Shown in pieces: positions 11,345 to 21,172 of a stretch of DNA of 64,000 bases. Under the pieces are notes generated by a model. That model ran no database searches. It was not told where the DNA came from and worked only from the letters and a program-made list of their open reading frames with translations. Origin of the DNA: Helicostylum pulchrum (lineage: Eukaryota > Mucoromycota > Mucoromycetes > Mucorales > Mucoraceae); contig JAIXMO010000038.1 of the NCBI GenBank assembly GCA_025677825.1, positions 244,113 to 308,112 on the forward strand, read 5' to 3'. The translations under genes were made by a program, and so were the position numbers. Numbering within the stretch: position 1 is the stretch's first letter; the number at the start of each line of letters is the position of its first letter.

Positions 11345-12431
11345 ATGAATAATGTAAGCAAAAGTTTAACATGAGAATAAGTTAATTCGCTCATGCCTCT
11401 CTCTTACTTACTTATTTAGAATATTACACCCAAACGCACGAGTAGTTTACAGCATGCGAATAAAAGGTCTTCAGTAGGCTCGTTACTTGATCGTACTCGA
11501 AGTGTAATTTCCAAAAGAGCTTCACAACCTCAAGAGCAACCTTCTATAGGTGGACTCCATTCAATTTATGATGAAGATGAAGACGATACAGGCGAACCTA
11601 TACCAAAAGCACCTCGTTTGACATCAGAGTATTTCAGTAGATACGAAATCATGACAGAATTGTAAAGACCTACATTCGTACATAAACGTGGGTTAATTAA
11701 CAACTTACTAACTACTTTAATATAGTATCAATTTAAGAAACCCAAACCATTGTCCTTTGGGTGTTTATGTTATGCCTTCTTCTGATGATCTATATGTTTG
11801 GTATGGTGTTTTATTTGTTCATAAAGGGTTTTATAAATCGGGTACCTTTAAGTTTCGGTTATCGATCCCTCAAAACTACCCTAATCAACCACCGTCCATT
11901 ACGTTTTTGACAGACATGTTTCATCCGTTGGTTGATGTCAATGGCAACGTATCGATTTCTCAACAGTTCCCAATTTGGAGACCTTATCAAGATTATATCT
12001 TTCATATACTTCATTATTTAAAAAATATGTTTAAAAAGGTTGTATTAGATGGATTAAATGACAAGTATTGCTTTAATAAGGAAGCCTATCGATTATACCG
12101 TACAGATATCAATGTGTTTGGTAAACTCGCTCAACAATGTGCTCAACTGTCCATTACCGAGTCGTATTTATTTGACCATTTCCCTGATAATAATATGATT
12201 CGATTTTCACCACTGAGTGAAGCAAAATTTGGTAAAAAAAAAAGTGATTCAAATATACAGTCTATTAATGCGTTACTAATATGTATATTTAGACGAATTG
12301 AAGGCACAAATACTTTATAGTGCAACCGTAAGCAATTCATAATCCTTTCAATTTATATAATTACAACCTGACTTTTTTTTTTTTTATTATTATTATAGAA
12401 TCCGATCCCTTCTAATGACGATGATCAATAA
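11345..12431 (+). CDS. FTS/AKTIP-like inactive ubiquitin-conjugating enzyme variant
   Basis: Five exons fit exactly: 11345-11353, 11420-11661, 11726-12231, 12293-12327 and 12399-12431, encoding 274 residues. After a basic, Ser-rich, disordered N-terminus comes SEYFSRYEIMTEFINLRNPN, then a UBC fold: CPLGVYVMPSSDDLYVWYGV, FKSGTFKF-type strand, IPQNYPNQPPSITF and MFHPLVDVNGN. Where active E2s carry the catalytic cysteine after the HPN motif, this protein has HPLVD and no cysteine, as in AKTIP/FTS. The tail includes FHILHYLKNMFKK and the NKEAYRLYRTDINVF segment typical of FTS. In animals and Aspergillus, FTS forms the FTS-Hook-FHIP adaptor that links early endosomes to dynein; that role here is inferred. 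The first exon is only nine bases, and the two small last exons are less certain. The gene is convergent with RSM22, with 66 bases between the stop codons. Confidence 0.75.
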
Positions 12432-12497
12432 TAATAATGTGTACCATTTCAACCCTGTAATTTTATAATATATAAATAAAAAATAAAAAAAAACTAC

Positions 12498-14237
12498 TTA
12501 TTCTTCCTTTGCTATTCCTTCAGATACACGAGTGACAATCTTATTTTTCGATAAATGAGGGAATGAATCACCCCACATTGCTTTTCTTGCATCTCTATAA
12601 GGTATTTTACCTTGTGATTTAGGAATAACCATGCGTTGAATTTCACCATTTGTTGAACAAGTATCCATAACGATGTGCCCATTTTTCTTTAAAGGTGGTT
12701 GAATTAATCTAGGCCAATGATAAGCTTGACTTTCGATAGAAGATGACTTGGCTGGTCTTGCACCTTTTCGTAACACGACATAAGAGTATTTGGAATCTTC
12801 TGTATTAAATTTGGAATGTTTTGTTTTCATTAAAAAGGTGGGACGTTGTACCCTTTGTGAAAAGTGACACCACAGGTCATTCGGTTTAGCTTCGGGTGAG
12901 AATAATAGAGGACAGGGCTTTTCATGGGGACACTTGTTAAAATAATATTTAGAATACATTTAGTCATATTGTTTATAATATGATACGTGATAGCACTTAC
13001 GGGTGCAACAACATGAGCATTAGTTCCTTCCATATCTAAAATCCATTGTCTAGCTCTTACTATATTAGAAAATCCAACAGGTGTTCCTCTATCAATTAAC
13101 ACAAGCATATCACCTGTTTGCTCCCATAATTGTTCGACAGTAGATTTTTGAAGCGCTGCCGAAGAGATCTCGCCAAGCGTAAAAGAGCTTACGACTAAGT
13201 CCGTTTTTGGTGCCTATAGGATACAAATTTAGCAACGGTACAAACACATATATATCATTATCATGTCTACCTTTGGATCTACTGATAAGAAACGTTTGAA
13301 TTCTACCGGTGTACTATCTTCTAACTTGATTGACTCTGAGAGATATACATATAAAATATATTTAGTATTTTGTAATGCTAATATTTTTATATATATTTAT
13401 AATTGTATACCCTCAATTTGCTCTGCTACTCTCAACATATCCTCGGAAAGATCTACGCCTACACATTTCTCTAATTTAAAATGTTCTTTTGCGGCCCTAA
13501 ATTATATCATTAGTCTTGTACCTTGCAACTGTAACCAACGCAACCTACCAAATAGCTGTACCAGGTCCAGTACCAAAATCAAGCATGGATCGTGGTCTAA
13601 AATCGCTTATTCTACTAGAAATTTCCTTCATAACGTTTGTAACTGCGGCATAAGTCGATGGTAATACACCTGCAGCATATGCAACGGATTCACGAGGGCC
13701 ATATGATACTTTATGTGGCTCAACAACTGACGCAGTGGCTTTACGAATCTTTTTTGCGCTTCTAGTTCCGTCAAAGTCATCGGTTTCTTTTGGTATTCTG
13801 GCAGTTGACCTTAAAGCATCGTATAATCGAAGTGCGTCAGTTCTGATCAATCGTTTGTCTTGACCTGTCATTTAACTTTGGGTAAGTTATCGAGCCTAAA
13901 TGTTGTCTTATTTGAATTACCTTCTACTAGATCCTGAATGCTTTTCATTAAGGGTTTAGGGAGTTCTACACAACCGATTCTCTTACTTCCAAAGGCTGCT
14001 TCCTCTGATCCTCTAACATAATGTTCTGAATTGATATTGACCTCTTCTACAAGTAACTCACTTTATGGGGGGAAGGCATTGAGTTAAGAGTACGATCTAG
14101 ATCTAACTTTGTATATTTATTATTTACCTTTCAGTAACTTGGTCTAGTGATTGTATTTGTTTTTCACTAAGGAATAGGGCCTTTTGTGTAGAATAGTTTC
14201 TAGTTGTTATCCTCTTTAATAATTGTCTGTAAGCCAT
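12498..14237 (-). CDS. RSM22: Mitoribosomal methyltransferase-like protein Rsm22/METTL17, with an apparent one-base frameshift
   Basis: Assembly factor of the mitochondrial small ribosomal subunit. Seven exons: 14237-14128, 14060-13921, 13864-13549, 13497-13411, 13335-13271, 13213-13001 and 12932-12498. The N-terminus is basic with Arg/Ser/Thr (MAYRQLLKRITTRNYSTQ), a likely mitochondrial import signal. Exon 3 carries YGPRESVAYAAGVLPSTYAA and the SAM-binding DFGTGPGTAIW. Exon 6 has the Rsm22 block LGEISSAALQKSTVEQLW and VLIDRGTPVGF. Exon 7 opens with CPHEKPCPL, the cysteine motif that in METTL17 helps to bind an iron-sulfur cluster. All splice phases agree except inside exon 4. There the codons expected to read VGVDLSEDMLRVAEQIE carry one extra base near 13440, so the summed exons are not a multiple of three. 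This may be a sequence error or a true mutation. Confidence 0.85.
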
Positions 14238-15054
14238 ACTTTTTTTTTCTCTAAACTATCTATATAATGTAAGCTGGTAAAAATACAAATAAAAAAAAAA
14301 TAGGAAAACTAGCCTGTCATGTTTCAAGACCACAAAATGTGGATTTTTTTTTCGGCACTTTAAGAATCAGCCAACCGTAGAAGAAGAGGCGAAGCCAAAC
14401 AATAGATATTTTATGCTTTTAATCTGTTAGTAAAAGTGCCTGCAAACTAGTGTTATATGAATAGTAAGAACTATTAACAATGAAGAATTAATAACGAAAT
14501 GGTTTCTTTCTTCTCTTTCAAATTTAAAATAGAATATAAATAAAACCACGTTGATGTTTGTAAAGATACGTTTTAATCGATATAGTTCACGTTTCTTTTT
14601 TCTTCAACTTTGCTTAGTAATTTTTATTGTTCATTACTACGTAATAAATATTTCTTTTTGTAACCGAATACGTTTCTGAGATGTCGAACTATGCCATGCT
14701 AAAAATAAAAACACTTGTCCTACACTATGGGCGAAGCGAAGTGTGCATACTTCAAATACCGATGAAATTGTAGAAGAAAAGTGCCACATTTTCTACAACA
14801 ATGAAGAGGTACATGATTTTTTGCATAGACCGCCCCCTTCCCCTCCTAAGTATAAAGTAAATATATGGCTGCTAAATGAAAATGTCTCGTGGAAGAATTT
14901 CTGGTTATGACTTAAATTGGGGGATTTATGTAAAAAGGGATTTATAGTAACACCCGTGTGACCAGATGGGCCCTTCCAAAAAGAAATATATATTTGTTAT
15001 TACCCTTTTATTCCTTTTTTCTTCCTTTTTCATTCACAAAGTTTAAATCATAAT
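14238..15054. other. Intergenic region upstream of the first double-Hsp70 gene
   Basis: Contains the divergent promoters of RSM22 (-) and the first double-Hsp70 gene (+). AT-rich; I could not find a clear run of alternating GAA/TTC heat-shock elements. Confidence 0.35.
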
Positions 15055-18000
15055 ATGTTTAAAGATGAGTATGATTATGTTGTCGGCATCGGTACGTTCA
15101 TTTAGTTTATGTCCTACATTGATTTAAACTAAAATAATATAAAAAACTAGATTTTGGTACGACTTACTCTTGTTGTTGTTTCGCCCTTGTAGAGGATGAC
15201 TCTCAATCAATTGAAATTGTTCGTAACTGGTAATAGGAAATGAAATGAAATGCAACGTTTTTTTTTAAAAAAAAATAATTGAACATTTCATTTTTTTTAG
15301 GCCTAGACAGTCCGCACTGATCACCACAGTACCGACTACAATAACGTATTCAAAAAGAAATAAACAGCCTATTGGTATTGGAAATGTACCAGAGACTCCG
15401 TTATCTGTTATGTACAAGGAACTTCCTCATAGTCTCACAGAAAATTTTACAAGTGGAAAAGATCCAAAGGATTGTGTTGCTGATTTTTTAAGGATTTTCA
15501 ACGAAAACATTTTAAAAAAGATAAAGCAGAGCGCTAATAACCCTAATCTTAAACCAAGGATTAGATACTGCTTTACTCTGCAACATCCTAGTGAACCCGA
15601 TTATAAAAGAAATTTTTTCGCTTCAATCGTGCGAGCCGGTTTATATAATGAAAATGATAGAGATGACAAGCTTGTATTTTTGGATTCTTATACAGCTATG
15701 GCCAAGTACTTTCTGAAAACTAGGGAAGGACTTAATTTAAGGGATAGATTTATTGTTTGCGATGCCGATGACTATTATTTAACAATTAAGACAATAGAAG
15801 TTATCAGCAATGGAAGAAATAAAGATGTCAAGGAACTTAAGCGTAATCTTGCAGAATATGAATTGGGTGGTAATCAATTGGACAGTAACTTTAGAGAATA
15901 TATTTCAGTCATTGCACGCCAGCATGATGACTATAAAGACATGGAACAAGCTAGTTTTGAAACCGTCGTTGAAAGTATGGTTCAAAATTTTATAAAAAAT
16001 ATCAAGGTACCGTTTTAAAAATAGAGTTTTTAATTGTCTTAGCCATTACTAAAAAACAAAAAAAAACGAAAAAAAAACTTGTATTTCTTAGTATAAAGAT
16101 TTTGGTAAGAAACAAGAGATCTATATAGCAAAGCCTGCTTCTCCATTCAAGAAATCAAAAGACCCTTACTTAACGCTAAATACGGATGACTTAAAGAAGA
16201 ATGTTTATGATAAAGTGATTGATCGAATTTGTAAGCACGTATTGAAAGTGTGCCGCGAACAAGAGCCCAAAGCGTTCTTTTTGTTTGGAAAGTTCTCAAA
16301 CTCTGATTACTTGTATGAAAAACTAAAGACGGTTGTAGATGAGATCATTGTTATCCCAGAAAAAGATGTATCCGCTGCTCAAGGATCTGTCTTTCATGGA
16401 CTTAATGAACCATTAAGTATCCAAAGAATGACGCCTATACACGAAGGAATTAACCAATTGGTTGAAAAGGAAGACCCTTCTTATTACGACTTTAGCTATT
16501 CCAGCTACACTCATGTGATTGGGATAGGTAGGCACACCCTTCTTTTTTTATATAGATGTACCATGGGCTTTAACGTATATTTGTTTGTTTGTTTTTTTTA
16601 AGATTTTGGTACAAGTTTTTCGAAGTGGTATTATCAATCAACTGCTCCCAGTACACCAGTCGAGTTTGAGTAAATTTTATAGATCAGGGAACTTAAAAGA
16701 TGTGTGTGCCTAACACCTATTCCCTCACTTCTGTAGTAAACCGCTTATGCAAATACCTTCGTATTCACTTTACGATCAAAGACTTCACGAACAAAAACTA
16801 TGGGGAACGGAGGCATACGAAAACTATTATAGCCCCGAAAATTCTGGAAAACTTCTTGCTCGTTTCAAGCTATTATTAAATGAAATTACGAATGAAGATT
16901 TTGACGAGTTGATTGCTGTAAAGTATATTGCCAGTTATCTTAAAGCTTTACATGCAAGGATTTTAGAAACTATGAAAACGCTAATTGGTAATGGACCTTC
17001 CAATTTTCGCTATTGTCTTACTGTACCAACCATTTGGAGCGATAGAACTAAAAAATATATGCGTGATGCCGCTGTCATGGCTGAAATCATTCATGACTAT
17101 GACCATCCTTGCAGACTAATGCTTGTAAACGAACCGGAAGCAGCCGCAATGTTTTACACAAAGTCTCCGGACTTTGTGAAGCAGTTTCAAGACAAGGCAC
17201 AAATGCGTGCGTTAGTATGTGACGCCGGCGGCGGAACGGTCGATATGGCAACGTACGACCTTTTTAAAATAGCTGAAGGATACTCAATTAATGAAGTAAC
17301 TCCCGGATCAGGTGGTATATGTGGTGCCTCATTCTTGGATGACCGTTTCAGAAAACTTATTTCCAGAAAGTGTTACGACATGGATTATAGAGTATCAGAT
17401 TACGCACTAGAGCAAATGGTGAACCAATTCGCCATCAGCATTAAAGTAAGTTGAGCACTTTCTACTAAAAAAAATCAACAAACAAATAATACTAAACAAA
17501 TACGTATTTAAAGGATCGTTTCATGGCCAGCGATAGCAAAAATATTGAAATAGATATACCAGATGAAAAAGCTAAGCTTAAGGGATTAAAGTTAGAGGTA
17601 ACGCCAAACGAACTCTCAGCCCAAGTGTTTGAACCTGTCACGGACGATGTACTAAAGTTAATCAAAGACCAATTTAAAATTTCCTCCCAAAGAAAAGAGG
17701 ATGTTAACGCAGTGGACGTCATTATTTTGACAGGTGGTTTAGGACAGTCTAGATATCTCCAAAAGAAAGTACGAGATGAGTATTCAAAGATTCCTGTTTA
17801 TTCTCCAGAACAATATGATCAATCCGTAGTTCGAGGTGCTGTTGCACTTGCATTAAACCCTAATGTGATCACGCAAAGAATTATACGTAGATCATACGGC
17901 GTCGAAGTTATGTTGCCCTTTAACTCTGTAAAGGATCCTGCTATGAACAAATTCAAAACAATGAAGGGTAACGAATATACTAAATTCAAATACGATAACT

Positions 18001-18497
18001 TTGCTTGTATGCATTCTTCAGTAAAAACATACCAATACTTGGAGAAGCTATACTATGTAGAGTATCCTAACAATACGTACGCAGGTATAGTACTCTAAAT
18101 AATCATGTACACGTACATACATATAGTTTCCTAAAATAATTCTAAACCGCTTTTTCATCTAGCTATATATGCTTCTGATCATCAAAATGATCAGAAGTTA
18201 CTCAACGTGAGAGACCCTAGAGCTGAAGAGGTTTTCAAATTTAATATTGAAACGCCTAAAGATCCTAAAAAAAAAGACGGTGATATGGTGCCGCTGACAA
18301 TTCGTATGTATTTGGGACAAACAGAGATTAAGATTGATACTATTTTTGGAGATGAAACGACAAGACAAACGACAAGACAATCCTTTAGCTTTCAGGCCTC
18401 TACTCCTGAACTTCGTGAAGAGACGGAACAATTACACCATCAAGTCGTGACGCCGAACTTGGCGAAGAAACAAACCGAAAGATTAAAGCCGCAGTAG
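15055..18497 (+). CDS. Double Hsp70-like (HSPA12-type) protein, paralog A
   Basis: Eight exons fit exactly: 15055-15091, 15151-15229, 15301-16006, 16092-16527, 16603-16669, 16737-17445, 17514-18084 and 18163-18497, encoding 979 residues. Two Hsp70 ATPase-type modules follow each other. Module 1 (about 1-410) opens with YDYVVGIDFGTTYSCCCFAL, the phosphate-1 loop, but the second phosphate motif has decayed to VCDADDYYLTIKT and the adenosine loop to FFLFGKFSNSDYL. Module 2 (about 411-979) restarts with YTHVIGIDFGTSFSKW and keeps RYCLTVPTIW, LVNEPEAAAMF, VCDAGGGTVDMATYDL and ILTGGLGQSRYL, so it should bind and hydrolyse ATP. The sequences fit the HSPA12-like branch, which lacks a classical peptide-binding domain. 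The C-terminus is Gln/Thr/Glu-rich. An alternative last intron (donor GTAGGT at 18494, acceptor ending at 18550) would move the stop to 18608. Function is unknown; a chaperone-like or sensing role is inference. Confidence 0.8.
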
Positions 18498-18608
18498 GTA
18501 AATCTATGTTTACGCAATTTTCACTATAACTAACCCATTTATTATTGTAGGAGGACAGCATCGCTATTTTCAAGGATTACAAAAACATTCAAAATTAGTA
18601 ATAATTAG

Positions 18609-19225
18609 TCGCTTTTGAGCTCTTTTTTTTTTCTCCTTCTTCTAATAAGTAAAACAAGCCTCGTTTTTTCTTTCTGTTTATTACGGGAACTTTACAGTTT
18701 CGGTTTTTTTTTTTAATTTAAAGTTACACTTGTCAAGCCTCATTTCTAAAATGGATCAAAAAAACTTTGATCCGACTATTTTATTTTAAAAAAAGTAGGC
18801 TGTTCCCGTCTAGCCGGTAGAGTATTCACTAAAACTGAAAGACACATCTCATACTTTCTTTGTTCCAAGTATATCTAATGTCGTACCCTTGAACACCTGT
18901 GTAATTGCACAACTTTATCTCTTTGGTGATTCCCGAACAAAGTTACACAGCTTGGAGTAGATAAACTTTTTTTTTTTTTTTTTTTGGAATTCATAAACAT
19001 AGCATTTAGTGTACTCGTAGAACATTAGATATATTTCATTTGTGTTCACTCAGCCTAGTTGGGTGCTACAATAATTCGCTTTCGTCTTTGCTTGTGTGAA
19101 TTACTGGGATAAATCTTCTTTTTTGTTTTTTAAAGAAAACAAAAATTGTGGATTATTAGATGGTAGGACGAAAGATTATTACATAGAAAAACAAGTACGT
19201 GAATGATAGGAATATACCATGTATA
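18609..19225. other. Spacer between paralog A and the decayed copy
   Basis: AT-rich, with T-rich tracts and no readable gene. Remnants of the first module of the middle Hsp70 copy may be hidden here, but I cannot align them by eye. Confidence 0.3.
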
Positions 19226-20775
19226 GAAACCATCACAGTTAACTAGTACGGTGACTTTATAAAACCAGTTAAGCCTGAAAATGACGATGTACCGGGCTCT
19301 CCCAAAGGTTGTATGAACCATGTCGACCAGTGTGACATTACCGCTGCACTTGGTAAGCGCAAATGTATTTTATCCAAAAAGTAGTAAACTGTTTTATTGA
19401 CGTTGCATAGATTTTGGTACCACCTATTCGGGATCTCATATGCTCGTCGAGTTGATGAGCGAAATAATCTATCCAGCCACAATCAAACCAATTAAAAAAA
19501 AACTGGTAAATGAACCCCTCTCCCTCCTCCTGTAATGTTGTGTCTCGCTTAATTTTATTTCTAGGCCAAAGCAAGAACACATCAATCTCGAAAGAATCCG
19601 ATCTACTATAAAAAATGGGGCCAAGTAGCCAAAATTTCCAACCTAAACCCTAACGATGTTTTACTTGGTTACTTTAAATTATTTCTATTGCCTACCAATG
19701 CCAACAAACAGTACGGGATAAAAAATAATGAAATCAGGCAAATTACATAGGTCTTTGCTATAGAAGGAACCATTGTAGTAGAGCTCATTGGAAATTACCT
19801 GAGTTTATTTAAAAACCATGCTGAAAAACATATTAAAAGGCTGAAAATAATAACAGGCTTACTTTTTTTTATGTGCTTACTATTCCTGTTTTGTCAAAAA
19901 CAATCAGCGTCAAAATTTATTAATGATTACTGAACCAGAAGCTGCTGCATTAAGTTGTGAAATGTATTACAAAGATTATAATAGAGTTAGCGCTGTTAAT
20001 TTTATTGTATGCTATGTTGGTGAAGACACGGTTAATTTGGTTACTTTTTGTTTGGAAAAAGATACTGATGGAGTAAAAATTTAGGCTGTGGCCCCTAAGA
20101 AAAACGAAACATTATTTACCGAATTGGAGATGGTGAAGGTGATACATGTGGCTCTACTTATCTTAATGATAAATTTAAAGAATGCTTGCCTAACAATTCA
20201 GCCGATTTAAGCTTGCTTGTGGAGATGTTCATTAACAAGTTGAAGGTAAACCTCCCCTCGTAAATTGTATTCATATATTGCAGGCAGTGCTAACTGCTAA
20301 CAATATCTTTTTCGTATAGACCGAATTTGAACCATCTGATGATAATGATTCATATGACACAGTTACTTTAGGAAGAACGATACCCGGCTGCTACAATACA
20401 AATGGGAGAGTAGTAAAGGGAAAACTGTTAAAATCAGTTGAAAGGATATGAAGGACAAAATATCTAACCCGATTACTGGTCGCGTTGAAACGTTGATAGA
20501 AACCCAAATTAGCAAGACGACAGAGGGAAGGATTGATGTGATCATATTAGTAGGTGGTTTCTCAAGAAATTCTTACTTGAGGCAAAGGTTGACTAGAACA
20601 TTTCGATCAATTCGAATTGTTATTCCCAGCAATGCTGTTACTGCTATTTCGGAAGTTGTTACCTACAACATGCTTTTACGCTGTTACCTGCGACATGATT
20701 TTAAGTTGCTACCTACAACATGCTTTTAAGGAGCGGTGTCTTACGCTCAAAGACCTCGAATGACATTAAACTGAT
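19226..20775 (+). pseudogene. Decayed Hsp70-like copy between the two double-Hsp70 genes
   Basis: Corresponds mainly to module 2 of the neighbouring genes. It keeps the module boundary (CDITAALGIDFGTTYSGSHM, including the phase-1 intron inside Gly-Ile-Asp) and then KWGQ...VLLGYFKLFLLP. The ATPase core is damaged. The VITVPAMW segment is missing and the frame is broken before MITEPEAAALSCEMYYKDY. The DAGGGT phosphate motif has become CYVGEDTVNLVTF, followed by an in-frame stop. Another shift lies near 20449, before a readable ILVGGFSRNSYLRQRL. At 20655-20728 a 25-base minisatellite interrupts the ISEGAVSYAQRP motif, and the gene ends soon after with no C-terminal domain. It resembles paralog B more than paralog A, suggesting a local duplicate that decayed. 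Confidence 0.8.
20655..20728. repeat. Three-copy 25-base minisatellite inserted in the Hsp70 pseudogene
   Basis: Three consecutive units of 24-25 bases on the pattern GTTGYTACCTACAACATGCTTTTA (20655-20678, 20679-20703, 20704-20728). It splits the sequence that in paralog B encodes the uninterrupted motif AISEGAVSYAQRPRM, so the repeat arose after the duplication. Confidence 0.8.
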
Positions 20776-21172
20776 ATTTAATTCCCAAAAAAAAGGGGAT
20801 GTTGGTAATTCCCATTTTATATGCTTGTACCTTTCATTTGGATTGACGCAAAAAAAAAAAAAAGTTTTTGAAATTACAAACAAATATTTGCTTTAATAAA
20901 AATTCGCAGTTTATCCTCCACGAGTAAAATACAGGGGGGCATAATTTACCATATTTTATGACAACTAAGTACATAAACAGTTACACCAGTTAAAAAAAAA
21001 CGGCAAAAAACTATAGCGACTTTGTTGTTTTTTACGCTTAATTCAAATAACGCTTGGTTTTTGTGTAAAGGTGCTCAGCCATTAAATTCAAAAATATGAT
21101 TATTTTTTTTATTTTAGTCTCCCCCATCCCCTTTTTCCCATAGTTATCTTTTTTTTTTTTTTATATATACGT
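20776..21172. other. Intergenic region before paralog B
   Basis: Non-coding, AT-rich spacer containing the presumed promoter of paralog B. No factor sites recognised. Confidence 0.35.

Noticed and set aside
14700..15054. Heat-shock elements in front of the Hsp70-like genes
   Set aside because: Single GAA and TTC words occur, as expected in any sequence, but no three alternating units with correct five-base spacing were seen here or upstream of 21173.
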